A DNA stretch of 64,000 nucleotides, taken from positions 1-64,000 of the forward strand of contig NZ_JBAPLU010000018.1 of the NCBI RefSeq assembly GCF_037083825.1, given 5' to 3'. Numbering within the stretch: position 1 is the first letter of the stretch; each line of letters starts with the position of its first letter. This DNA is from Klenkia sesuvii. Lineage in GTDB: Bacteria; Actinomycetota; Actinomycetes; Mycobacteriales; Geodermatophilaceae. The translations under genes were made by a program, and so were the position numbers. The notes below the pieces were generated by a model. The model worked only from the letters and a program-made list of their open reading frames with translations, made no database searches and was not told where the DNA came from. This document shows, one piece after another, positions 1 through 7,305 of the stretch.

Positions 1-95
1 CCTACCACCGCCGACGAAGGCAAGCCGGCCTGGGTCGGTTGACCCCCATCGAGTTCGAGTCCATCATCACCACACCGGCTACACAAGCCGCGTGA
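1..95 (+). mobile_element. IS3-family transposase (OrfB), C-terminal fragment cut by window edge
   Basis: The frame beginning at base 3 reads YHRRRRQAGLGRLTPIEFE, followed by about ten residues and a TGA at 93-95. The YHxxRRHxxLGxLTPxEFE pattern is the hallmark C-terminus of IS3-family (rve-type DDE) transposases. Only the last 30 codons lie in the window; the rest of the element is to the left. The bases just after the stop (about 96-128) would be expected to hold the right inverted repeat, but the left end is not available to confirm it. The insertion lies directly upstream of a broken kinase gene, which fits IS-mediated deletion. Confidence 0.75.
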
Positions 96-292
96 CCCCG
101 ACTGTCACCTATCCGTGCAGCAGTCCCCGATGACGATCGTTCTTGCTTGGTCGCCTGCGCGGAACGGAGATTGCGGACCGCCGATCCTGGCAGCGAAGTT
201 GCGTCGGCGGCATTGTCTTCGCTGATCCGATCTGCGCCTTTCATGACTCATTGCAATCGGGGGTGTAGTCCGGATCTGAAGTCGCCGGTCTC
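96..292. other. Low-information segment between IS remnant and kinase remnant
   Basis: No convincing gene is seen on either strand. Base composition is visibly lower in G+C than the flanks, as is common beside insertion sequences. The only open frame (minus strand, about 80 codons) has no recognisable motif. It is probably scar DNA from the event that removed the 5' part of the kinase gene. Confidence 0.4.
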
Positions 293-481
293 GAGCAGGC
301 TTACGGCAACACCACCAAGGACCAGCTGGCCCAGACCCGCGCCACCATCGACCGGGTGGGAGGCAAGACGTTGGGCGTCGTCCTCAACATCGTGCCGCCC
401 AAGGCCGAGGTGACCTCGGCGTACGGGTACGGCTACAACTACGGCTACGAACCCGATCCGGCGGCGCCGGACACCAGCTGA
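293..481 (+). pseudogene. Remnant of a BY-kinase / Wzz-type tyrosine kinase (CpsD/CapB-like), 3' end only
   Basis: The frame ending at TGA 479-481 reads KDQLAQTRATIDRVGGKTLG, then VVLNIVPPKAE and a tyrosine-rich tail (AYGYGYNYGYEPD). This is the typical end of actinobacterial Wzz/BY-kinase fusions: the last strand-helix of the P-loop kinase domain followed by the Tyr cluster that is autophosphorylated. An in-frame TAG at 266-268 and loss of similarity before about 293 show that the Walker motifs and membrane domain are gone. It lies 62 bp upstream of a low-molecular-weight tyrosine phosphatase, the usual neighbour of such kinases. The IS3 remnant to its left suggests how it was truncated. Confidence 0.75.
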
Positions 482-543
482 TCCGCAGCTGACTCCCCGA
501 TCGGCTCCCGGCCGATCACGCTGCGCTGGGGGAGGATGACCCA

Positions 544-1215
544 GTGGCACGGCACTGGTCCCCGAACCCCGTGTTCACCGTGCTCTTCGTCTGCACCGGC
601 AACATCTGCCGCTCCGCCATGGCCGAGCGCCTGGCCCGCGCCTACCTCGACGAGGCCCTCGGCGACGACGCCCACCGCATCCAGGTCGTCAGCGCCGGCA
701 CGCACGCCGTCACGGGCGCCGGCGTCCACCCCGACAGCGCCACCGTGCTCGAGGGCTTCGGCGGGGACCCGGGCGGCCACGTCGCCCGTCAGCTGCTCGA
801 CGACATGGCCATCGACGCCGATCTCACCCTGGCGCTCACCCGCAGCCACCGCCGCGCCGTCCTCAAGGTCGCCCCGCGTGCCCTGCAGCGCACCTTCACC
901 CTCCGCGAGGCGGCCGACCTCGTCGCCCTCGTCGACCCCGACACCGCCCTGGACGGCGACGACCTCGCCGAGCGCTGCCGCAGCCTGGTCAAGCGGATGG
1001 CCGCCGCCCGCTCCCGCCGTCCCTCCGACGCCGGTGACGACATCACCGACCCCATCGGCCGGCCGCTCGAGGTGCACCAGGAGGTCGCCGAGACCATCGC
1101 CGCGTCGCTGATCCCGCTGCTCGCGCGTCTGACGGCTCTCCGTCCCGTCCCCTCGGCGTCCATGGACACGCCCGATGACGACGGCGGCACGCCGCATCTC
1201 TACCTCGTCAGCTGA
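544..1215 (+). CDS. Low-molecular-weight protein-tyrosine phosphatase family protein (paralogue 1)
   Basis: A 223-residue cytoplasmic protein. The P-loop VCTGNICRS (C-x5-R-S, around residues 16-24) is the catalytic signature of low-molecular-weight tyrosine phosphatases, and a DDITDPIG segment late in the protein occupies the place of the general-acid DP loop. It is longer than classical family members (about 150-165 aa) because of helical insertions. GTG 544 is preferred because GGGGGAGG lies 9 nt upstream; GTG 571 is an alternative. In capsule loci such enzymes dephosphorylate the BY-kinase that controls polymer export; here the adjacent kinase is only a remnant. Two paralogues lie at 4428 and 7306. 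Confidence 0.88.
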   Translation: MARHWSPNPVFTVLFVCTGNICRSAMAERLARAYLDEALGDDAHRIQVVSAGTHAVTGAGVHPDSATVLEGFGGDPGGHVARQLLDDMAIDADLTLALTRSHRRAVLKVAPRALQRTFTLREAADLVALVDPDTALDGDDLAERCRSLVKRMAAARSRRPSDAGDDITDPIGRPLEVHQEVAETIAASLIPLLARLTALRPVPSASMDTPDDDGGTPHLYLVS

Positions 1216-1232
1216 CGCAGGCGGGTGGCCCT

Positions 1233-1263
1233 GTTGTAGATTAGCGAGTCATTAATCTACAAC
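1233..1263. promoter_or_regulatory. 11-bp inverted repeat, probable operator/promoter of the AlbA/GHKL regulator
   Basis: GTTGTAGATTA (1233-1243) is repeated inverted and without mismatch as TAATCTACAAC (1253-1263), with a 9-bp spacer. It is strikingly A+T-rich for this genome and sits just before the ATP-binding regulator gene. The right arm contains TAATCT, which could serve as a -10 box, so a protein bound here would block transcription. Autoregulation is an inference. Confidence 0.5.
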
Positions 1264-1305
1264 TTCTTGTGTGCCAGGGGGTCGGTGTTGTCCTTTCTGC
1301 CGTCG

Positions 1306-3054
1306 ATGGACCTACTCCGCGAGCGGGATGAGCTCCGCGCGCTCGTCGACGTCGTTCTGGACAAGCTCTCCCGCGGTGAGCGGCCGGACGACATCGAGCG
1401 TCAGCGCGTCGACCTGAAGGAAGAGGCGGGGCGTCGAGGGGTCGGAGGAGTGCTCCTGCCGGGCCAGGCGCACAACCTGGCGGCCGCAGCGCACCTCGCG
1501 GACGAGGTTGCCTGCTTCGCGAACACGCTCGGCGGGGGAGCGCTCGTCCTCGGGGTCGAGAACAAGACCGGCGACCTCCTGGGAACGGCACTCGACCCGG
1601 ACTGGCTACGGCGCAGCATCTACGAACGGGTCGACCTGGCTCCCGTCGTCGAGGAACGAGTCGTCAGCGGCACGAGGCTGTTGATCATCTACGTCGCCAT
1701 GGCTGGCGAGCCCGTCGAGGACACCGGCAACCGCATCCGCTGGCGGGTCGACGACTCGTGCGCACCGGTGGACCGCGCCGAGTGGTGGGTGCACCGCCAG
1801 CAGCAAGCGGGGTACGACAGCATGGCCGTGTCAACGGGACGCACACTGGCGGACGTCCCACCGGGCGCGATGGTCGCGGTGCGTCGCTACTTGGTCGGCG
1901 AGGTACCCGCAGAGACCGGGCGCGGCGACTCGCCGGCCGACGTCCTCCGCAGGCTCGGGGTCCTCCAGCCCTCGGGCCGGCTGACGCAAGCGGGCGCGTT
2001 GGTGTTCTGCGCGGGCGAGCACACGCACCTGGAACTGACCGTGCTCGACGTCGAGGGTGGCGATGTGCTCGCCGCGCCCGACGACCTGTCGCACCTGAGC
2101 CTCATCGAGCAGTTGGCCGAGATCGAGGGTCGGCTGGACGGGCAGAACACATCCATCACCCTGCGCGGATCGTTCGCCGAGCGCCCAGTGCGGCGGCTGC
2201 CCCCGACAGCCGTTCGCGAGGCGGTGCTGAACGCATTGGCCCACCGCGACTGGATGACCCCCGAGCCCGTACGGCTGGTGTGGGTCCAGCAGGACTCATC
2301 GTTGACGGTCATCAGCCCCGGTGGGTTCTCCGGCGGCATCACCCCCGAGAACCTGCTGACCCGCCGCTACGCCCGGCATCCCGCCTTGGCGGACCTGTTC
2401 CGGGCGCTGAGCCTGGTGGAGAAGCAGGGGCTCGGCGTCGACCGCATGGTCCGGGAGATGGTGTCGCTGGGGCACCGTCCACCGGTGATCGTGCAGGAGG
2501 AAGGGCCAGTCGTCCGGGTCCGGCTCGTGGGCGGGCAGCCGGTCGTCCCGGTCATGGCTCTCGCCGGGCGCATCGAGCCGAAAGCGCGCCGACGAGACGT
2601 CCGGATCGCCCTCATCGTGGACACGTTGCTCCGTCGGGCCCACGCCACCCCGGAGCACATGGCCCACGTCTTGCAGCGGACCTCGGCGGAAGCGCTCGAG
2701 GCGCTCGAGACCGCGGCGGAGTGCCGCGTGGACGCCGAACCCCTCGTCGAGCAGTACAAGGGAGTGTGGCTGCTGTCGACCGCCGCGATCAGGGTACTCG
2801 AGAGCGCAGGTCCCGCAGCGACCCGACCTGGCCGGACGATCCTGACCTACCGGCGTCCCGCCGACCCGGTCGCCGTGGTGCGGGACTGGCTGGCTGACAG
2901 TCCGAAGATCACCAGCGGCGACCACGCGCGCTTGACGGGCATCACCCAGGTGGGAGCGCTCAACCAGCTGAACCGCATGGAGGAAGCGGGATACCTCGTC
3001 CGTGGCGACGGCAAGGGCAGGAACGCCCACTTCCTGCGCGGCCCGCAGCTCTGA
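1306..3054 (+). CDS. AlbA_2 (Schlafen-like) / GHKL ATP-binding regulator with C-terminal winged helix
   Basis: About 582 residues. An AlbA_2-type N-terminal domain (about 35-165: RQRVDLKEEAG, ADEVACFANTLGGGALVLGV) is followed by a GHKL/HATPase_c_4 region whose N-box reads REAVLNALAHRD (about 300-312), with GLGVDRM further on. The last 70 residues look like a winged helix (DHARLTGITQVGALNQLNRM). Proteins of this layout are annotated as ATP-binding or transcriptional regulators, some linked to stress or defence; the ligand is unknown. ATG 1306 matches the start of the conserved region but lacks a Shine-Dalgarno sequence; GTG 1285 and TTG 1288 lie behind AGGGGG and are alternatives. It converges with the LCP gene with a 1-nt gap. 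Confidence 0.78.
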   Translation: MDLLRERDELRALVDVVLDKLSRGERPDDIERQRVDLKEEAGRRGVGGVLLPGQAHNLAAAAHLADEVACFANTLGGGALVLGVENKTGDLLGTALDPDWLRRSIYERVDLAPVVEERVVSGTRLLIIYVAMAGEPVEDTGNRIRWRVDDSCAPVDRAEWWVHRQQQAGYDSMAVSTGRTLADVPPGAMVAVRRYLVGEVPAETGRGDSPADVLRRLGVLQPSGRLTQAGALVFCAGEHTHLELTVLDVEGGDVLAAPDDLSHLSLIEQLAEIEGRLDGQNTSITLRGSFAERPVRRLPPTAVREAVLNALAHRDWMTPEPVRLVWVQQDSSLTVISPGGFSGGITPENLLTRRYARHPALADLFRALSLVEKQGLGVDRMVREMVSLGHRPPVIVQEEGPVVRVRLVGGQPVVPVMALAGRIEPKARRRDVRIALIVDTLLRRAHATPEHMAHVLQRTSAEALEALETAAECRVDAEPLVEQYKGVWLLSTAAIRVLESAGPAATRPGRTILTYRRPADPVAVVRDWLADSPKITSGDHARLTGITQVGALNQLNRMEEAGYLVRGDGKGRNAHFLRGPQL

Positions 3055-3055
3055 T

Positions 3056-4156
3056 CTACCGAGGCGTCGCCGGCAGCGCCTCGTCGGCGAACTCGTCGGC
3101 GTTCTGGCCGAGTGAATCGGTCTGCAGGTAGCCCCACATGCGGTCACCCGTCGCCTGGTCGAGGTAGACCACGCTCGCCGCGCCCTCGGTACCCGTGCCG
3201 AGCACCGGCGCGGTGAAGAACTCCATGCCCGCCGGCGTCAGGTCCCGCGCCGACAACGCCAGCTCCAGCAGGCCACCGTTGCTCAACGAGTCGTCCACCG
3301 CGATCGAGCTGGTCACCGCCTGCAGCACCGAGTCGATCTGCCCCACGCTGTCGAACGTGCCGGCGTCGAACAGCTTGCCGAACATCGAGCGCAGGTAGTT
3401 CTGCTGCCGCTTCACCCGGTCGAAGTCCCCGCCGGGCAGGTCGTACCGCTGACCCACGTACCAGCGGGCCATGTCGCCGTCCAGGTGGTTCAACCCGGCC
3501 TCGAAGGTGTACGGCCCGTTCTGCGTCGTCTCCGCCACCTGTACGTCGACCCCGCCCAGCTGGTCGGTCATCGAGATCAACCCGTTGAAGCTGATCGCGG
3601 CGAAGTGGTCGATGCGCACCCCGGTCAGGTTCTCGACCGTCTGGATCAGCAGCCCCGGCCCGCCGAACGCGTACGCGGCGTTGATCTTGTTCATTCCGTA
3701 CCCGGGGATGTCCACCCACGAGTCGCGGGGGATCGACACCACCTGCACGTGCTCCCGGTCGCCCGACAACCGCGCCAGCATGATCGCGTCGGAGCGCTGG
3801 TCGGGCAGCTCGCCGTCCACGACCTCGGCCCGGGTGTCGGACCCCACCAGCAGGAACGTCACCGGGTCGGCCACCACCGCGGCCGGCTCGGCGGGCGTCA
3901 CGGGTGCCGGGCGCTCGGCCTCGTCGATGTCGTCGAACACGCCCTCGACCCGGTCGACGTTCCCGGCGTACCGGTCGGTGAGGAACAGCGCGCCGCCACC
4001 CACGCCCAGGGCCAGCACCAGGGCGAGCACGCCGAACCCGGCCAGGAGTCGACCCAGCGGCGAGCGTCGCCGGCCGTGAGGACGGCGCGGTGCGGCTGCG
4101 GGGTCGTCCTCGTCGCCGAACAGGTCGTCGGCGTCGAGGTCACCGAACCTGGTCAC
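3056..4156 (-). CDS. LytR-CpsA-Psr (LCP) family glycopolymer ligase 1
   Basis: A 366-residue type II membrane protein: a charged cytoplasmic N-terminus (about 1-33), one membrane helix (about 34-58), then an extracytoplasmic LCP domain. Diagnostic segments are LLVGSDTRAE, RSDAIMLARL, VVSIPRDSWVDIPGYGMNKI and RRQQNYLR (here VKRQQNYLR), which carry the Arg/Asp residues that bind the polyprenyl-pyrophosphate. LCP enzymes transfer lipid-linked polymers to peptidoglycan. GTG 4156 is preceded by GGGAG. Its close homologue is at 15186, so the locus has two ligases, probably for different polymers or the same polymer under different conditions. Confidence 0.92.
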   Translation of the reverse strand: MTRFGDLDADDLFGDEDDPAAAPRRPHGRRRSPLGRLLAGFGVLALVLALGVGGGALFLTDRYAGNVDRVEGVFDDIDEAERPAPVTPAEPAAVVADPVTFLLVGSDTRAEVVDGELPDQRSDAIMLARLSGDREHVQVVSIPRDSWVDIPGYGMNKINAAYAFGGPGLLIQTVENLTGVRIDHFAAISFNGLISMTDQLGGVDVQVAETTQNGPYTFEAGLNHLDGDMARWYVGQRYDLPGGDFDRVKRQQNYLRSMFGKLFDAGTFDSVGQIDSVLQAVTSSIAVDDSLSNGGLLELALSARDLTPAGMEFFTAPVLGTGTEGAASVVYLDQATGDRMWGYLQTDSLGQNADEFADEALPATPR

Positions 4157-4414
4157 GTGCCGCTCCCGTCCCCGTCATCGGCCCGAGGGTAGAGCCTCGA
4201 CCGGCGCAGACGGCCTGCTCGGCGCCCGCGGACCCGGGGCGGTGCGGTGATCGTTTGGCACCATCGCACACCCCGGACCCTCGCGGATGGCGCCATCTGA
4301 CCGTGGCGGATGGGGCGGGTGGGACGGACGGGGCGGGGTGGATTCCGGCCCGAGAAGTCCGCCCACCTGAACACAAAGAAAGCGTGTCGTCACACGTTGT
4401 GAACGAACGGTCCC

Positions 4415-4430
4415 TAACGTTCCGGCCGTG
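4415..4430 (+). promoter_or_regulatory. -10 box (TAACGT) giving a probably leaderless phosphatase mRNA
   Basis: TAACGT at 4415-4420 fits the actinobacterial TANNNT -10 pattern and ends 7 nt before the GTG at 4428, so transcription would begin at or next to the start codon. No Shine-Dalgarno sequence precedes GTG 4428. The rest of the 270-bp divergent region (4157-4427) contains short overlapping palindromes around 4386-4402 (CGTGT..ACACG and CACA..TGTG) that could be operator sites. Confidence 0.5.
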
Positions 4431-5099
4431 CGCGTGACCTTCGTCTGTACCGGGAACATCTGCCGCTCCGCCGTCGCCGAGCGGATGACCCGCCGTGGCC
4501 TGCAGGACTGGCTGCCCGGGGACGCCGACCAGATCGAGGTCACCAGCGCCGGCACCGCCGCCGTCGTCGGCTCGGCCATGCACCCGGCCTCCCGTCGCGC
4601 GCTCGAGCTGCGCGGGGTGCCCGGCAAGGGCCACGTCGCCAAGCAGCTCACCGAGGAGACGGTGGCCGGCTCCGACCTGGTCATCACCATGACCGAGGAG
4701 CAGCGCGCCGCCGTCCTCGCCCTCTACCCCCGCGGGCTGCGCAAGGTCTTCACCCTCCGCGAGGCGGTCGGCCTGCTGCGCACCCTGCCGCCCGTCGTGG
4801 CCCCCATGGGCGCCGACGGCGAGGCGCACGCCCGCGCCCTGGTGGCCCTGCTCGCCGACGCCCGCCGCAACCGCGTCACCGAGCCCGGCCAGGACGACGT
4901 CGCCGACCCGATCGGCCAGCCCGCCCAGGCCCACGTCGAGGTCGCCCAGGCCATCGAGAAGCGGCTGGGCCGCCTGCTGCGCGCCCTCGTGCTGCCCGAG
5001 TTCGCCGCCGAGCTCTGGGCCCCCGCGCCGGTGCTGCAGTCGGTCGAGCGGGTTCAGTCCTCGTCGAGCTCGTCGTCGTCGGTGAAGAACGCCGCCTGA
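4428..5099 (+). CDS. Low-molecular-weight protein-tyrosine phosphatase family protein (paralogue 2)
   Basis: A 223-residue protein beginning MRVTFVCTGNICRS, with the catalytic C-x5-R-S loop at residues 7-14 and an ADPIGQP segment at the DP-loop position. Overall architecture and the internal phrase KVFTLREAV (TFTLREAA in the others) are shared with the paralogues at 544 and 7306. The last 15 codons (Ser-rich, ending VKNAA) lie inside a 53-bp repeat that recurs at 6381. That sequence read on the other strand encodes the acidic tail of a zinc-ribbon protein, so the C-terminus is a by-product of convergent overlap and probably not functional. Confidence 0.88.
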   Translation: MRVTFVCTGNICRSAVAERMTRRGLQDWLPGDADQIEVTSAGTAAVVGSAMHPASRRALELRGVPGKGHVAKQLTEETVAGSDLVITMTEEQRAAVLALYPRGLRKVFTLREAVGLLRTLPPVVAPMGADGEAHARALVALLADARRNRVTEPGQDDVADPIGQPAQAHVEVAQAIEKRLGRLLRALVLPEFAAELWAPAPVLQSVERVQSSSSSSSSVKNAA

Positions 5100-5106
5100 G
5101 TCGGCT
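5054..5106. repeat. 53-bp perfect direct repeat, left copy (possible att-like site)
   Basis: Bases 5054-5106 are identical to 6381-6433. The left copy contains the 3' end of phosphatase 2 (stop at 5097-5099). Together the copies bracket a 1.27-kb segment carrying only the HEPN Abi gene. Length and placement over a gene 3' end resemble an integration core site, but no recombinase gene is present. Confidence 0.8.
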
Positions 5107-5172
5107 GGAGGATAAAAAGAGGAGCCCCAGGCGCATGCCTGACGGCAGAGGCGGGTCTGGGGCGTTAGGCGG

Positions 5173-5178
5173 TACGGT
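5173..5178 (+). promoter_or_regulatory. Candidate -10 box of the Abi gene
   Basis: TACGGT fits TANNNT and lies about 47 bp before GTG 5226. It is inside the inserted segment, so the cassette may carry its own promoter. A purine-rich, A-containing stretch (GGAGGATAAAAAGAGGAG) and a GCCCCAG/CTGGGGC inverted pair lie upstream between 5107 and 5163. Confidence 0.35.
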
Positions 5179-5225
5179 ACCCGAGGAGCACAACAGGCGC
5201 CACCCTCAACGGCCGGAGGTAGCGA

Positions 5226-6365
5226 GTGTCGAGCCCGCAACCGTCGCCTGCGCAGGCGGAGACGTGGTTCTCGCGGTACCGCTACCGGCACTACCTCAAC
5301 GCCGCCAACGGGCACCACGGCACCGCCATCGACCTGTACCACTGGAACACCGAGGTCTCGGGTGCGTGGATGGAGGTCTTTGCCGCTCTGGAAGTCGTTC
5401 TGCGGAACGCCGTCGATGCGACCTTGACCCAGCTTGAAGTGCCGGCCACCGCTCGCATGCGGCCCCACGACGGATGGTGGTTCGGCGATAGCACCATCTT
5501 GACCGAGAAGGGGCTCGCGGTGTTTCGGGCCACACGCGACCGACTCCGAGTGCCAGAGCAGGGAGACCGCGACAAAGTTCTTGCGCAACTGAGCTTCGGT
5601 TTCTGGTCCGGACTCTTCGGGCCCGAGTACGACGAGCTGTTCCGGCACCACCTCAAGAACACGTTCTCGGCCCGTCCGGACAAAGGGTTCGAGAGAAAGT
5701 CGGTCAGCTCGCGGCTCGAAGATCTCCGCAAGCTGCGCAACTCGGTAGCCCATCACCAGCCCGTGCACCGTCAGCCCCTGGCGGAGCTGCACGAGCAGGC
5801 ACTCGAACTCATCGGATGGATCGACCCGGACGCGCAAGCTTGGACCGAGTCGTGGAGCAGGGTTCCCGATCTGCTCTCTCGTCAACCGGGGCCGGTTCCT
5901 CCACTGGCGGTAGTGGTACCAGCTGCTGAGGCCTGGCCTCTGTACCAAACCGTGGCGGCGTACGTCTGCCAGCCCGGCCGCTACTTCCAACCGGTCAGCC
6001 ATGTCGCCTTCTACGCCGGCGGAGCCATCCAGCCGCAGGTGGCCAAAATCGTCGATCGCATGGACCACGTGCCTTGGACGCCGCAGGAGATCAGCCGACT
6101 GAGGGCAACGAGGCACCCACGCGACCTTCGGCTGGCACATGTCATCAAGGCCGCCCGATCTGCGGGCTGGACCGGTGACCAGTACCAGGTATTCCTGCTC
6201 ACCTCGGACTCAGATCCGCCCGGCAGCGGCCACGTATCACTGGCTTCGCAGGTCGAACACGGCCGCCGCGGTCGAGGGAGCGCTTATGTGCAACGCCAGC
6301 GCTACGTGGCTGTCGATGCACTGGAGCAGGCGACTACGACGTCCGACCTGCCGGCTTGGCGTTAG
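5226..6365 (+). CDS. Abi-family (AbiD/F, Abi_2-like) HEPN protein with a C-terminal extension of unknown function
   Basis: A 379-residue protein. Residues about 15-185 match Abi_2-type proteins: LYHWNTEVSGAWMEVFAALE and VVLRNAVD near the start, FGFWSGLF in the middle, then RNSVAHH (171-177), a HEPN R-x4-H motif typical of metal-independent RNases. Such proteins act in phage abortive infection or toxin-antitoxin systems. Residues about 190-379 form an extension I do not recognise (VAFYAGGAIQPQVAKIVDR, then a basic end) that might be a sensing or nucleic-acid-binding module. GTG 5226 has GGAGG 6 nt upstream. A+T content is visibly higher than in the neighbours, and no antitoxin gene lies alongside. 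The gene is the sole content of the repeat-flanked segment 5107-6380. Confidence 0.72.
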   Translation: MSSPQPSPAQAETWFSRYRYRHYLNAANGHHGTAIDLYHWNTEVSGAWMEVFAALEVVLRNAVDATLTQLEVPATARMRPHDGWWFGDSTILTEKGLAVFRATRDRLRVPEQGDRDKVLAQLSFGFWSGLFGPEYDELFRHHLKNTFSARPDKGFERKSVSSRLEDLRKLRNSVAHHQPVHRQPLAELHEQALELIGWIDPDAQAWTESWSRVPDLLSRQPGPVPPLAVVVPAAEAWPLYQTVAAYVCQPGRYFQPVSHVAFYAGGAIQPQVAKIVDRMDHVPWTPQEISRLRATRHPRDLRLAHVIKAARSAGWTGDQYQVFLLTSDSDPPGSGHVSLASQVEHGRRGRGSAYVQRQRYVAVDALEQATTTSDLPAWR

Positions 6366-6380
6366 AGCGCGAGGTGACCG

Positions 6381-6433
6381 TCAGTCCTCGTCGAGCTCGT
6401 CGTCGTCGGTGAAGAACGCCGCCTGAGTCGGCT
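6381..6433. repeat. 53-bp perfect direct repeat, right copy
   Basis: Identical to 5054-5106. On the minus strand this copy encodes the last 16 residues and stop codon of the zinc-ribbon protein (TQAAFFTDDDELDED). Because each copy completes one flanking gene, the empty site would have had the phosphatase and zinc-ribbon genes converging with a 46-bp overlap. Confidence 0.8.
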
Positions 6434-6764
6434 TGCTCGACCGGATCGGCGTCGCCGGCCGCACCGGGGCGTCGTCCTCGGGCGCCGGCTCGTCGGCCGC
6501 GGCGAACAACGGCGCGGGCGCGGCGGGGGTGAGCGCGGCCGACCGCACGACGCCCGGGCGCACGTCGGTGCTGACCGTGAACCGCATGCGGCACGCCTGG
6601 CACACCTCGCGGTAGGCGACCTTGGCGTCGAACCGCGGGTTGAGCACGTCGCGCAGCCGCTTGCGGTAGCGCGACGACGTGAGGATGAGGGGGCCGCCGC
6701 CGCAGTGCGGGCACGGGATCTCCGTGCTGCCGATGATCGTCCGCTTCCGCTTCCTGTCCGCCAC
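6381..6764 (-). CDS. Small zinc-ribbon protein of unknown function with acidic tail
   Basis: About 127 residues if GTG 6764 is the start (MADRKRKRTIIG). Two cysteine pairs, CPHC and CQAC about 35 residues apart, should bind one zinc ion. A lysine/arginine-rich N-terminus and an Ala/Pro linker lead to the acidic tail TDDDELDED. No Shine-Dalgarno sequence is seen before the GTG, so it may be leaderless or start elsewhere. The frame is open much further upstream, but that extension is a high-G+C artefact overlapping phosphatase 3. Function is unknown; a nucleic-acid or protein adaptor role is possible. It is divergent from another zinc-ribbon gene at 6877. Confidence 0.6.
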   Translation of the reverse strand: MADRKRKRTIIGSTEIPCPHCGGGPLILTSSRYRKRLRDVLNPRFDAKVAYREVCQACRMRFTVSTDVRPGVVRSAALTPAAPAPLFAAADEPAPEDDAPVRPATPIRSSKPTQAAFFTDDDELDED

Positions 6765-6876
6765 GGGTCCATCGTGGCCTGTGACCCTGAGGAACGTCAC
6801 CCCTACGGGTTGCGGCGACGCGTCGTTTCCGTCACGCAGATTGAACCGCTCGCGTCTCACCGGCGAACATGTCGTG

Positions 6877-7302
6877 ATGGCCGACGGGGTGAAGGACCGG
6901 GTGCGGGTGGTGCTGCCCCGCGCGGCTGTCGGCTGCCCGCGGTGCGAGCGCGAGGAACTGCGGCTCATGCGCTCGCGCGACGTCCGGTCGGGCCTGTCGC
7001 GGGTCAACCCGTTCTGGGACGCCCACGAGAAGGTGTACGAGCGCTGCCGGGTCTGCGGGTTCCGCCGGGCCGTCTCCGGCACGGCTGCGCGCGAGGCGAC
7101 AGCTGAACCCGCCACCGGGCCGCGCCCCGTGCTCACCGCGCTGGGCTGGACCGCCGTCGTGCTCATGGTCGTGCTCATCGCCGTGCTCACCACGGTGCTC
7201 GCCGGCATGCTGCTGGTCGTCTCGGTCTGGCTCACCGTGGCGGTGCCCCTCGTGGTGCTGCTGCTCGTGGTCGGCGTCGTCGCCGTCGCCCGGCGCGGCT
7301 GA
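6877..7302 (+). CDS. Zinc-ribbon membrane protein of unknown function
   Basis: About 141 residues from ATG 6877 (GTG 6874 is immediately upstream in frame). The N-terminal half has CPRC and CRVC pairs separated by about 40 residues, a likely zinc ribbon facing the cytoplasm. The C-terminal third is two long, nearly adjacent hydrophobic helices rich in Val and Leu, ending ARRG. It stops 3 nt before phosphatase 3 and is probably co-transcribed and translationally coupled with it. No family is recognised. Confidence 0.6.
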   Translation: MADGVKDRVRVVLPRAAVGCPRCEREELRLMRSRDVRSGLSRVNPFWDAHEKVYERCRVCGFRRAVSGTAAREATAEPATGPRPVLTALGWTAVVLMVVLIAVLTTVLAGMLLVVSVWLTVAVPLVVLLLVVGVVAVARRG

Positions 7303-7305
7303 GCC

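Noticed and set aside
2..244. 80-codon minus-strand frame at the left edge
   Set aside because: It runs antisense to the transposase fragment, has no motif, and lies in a scar region.
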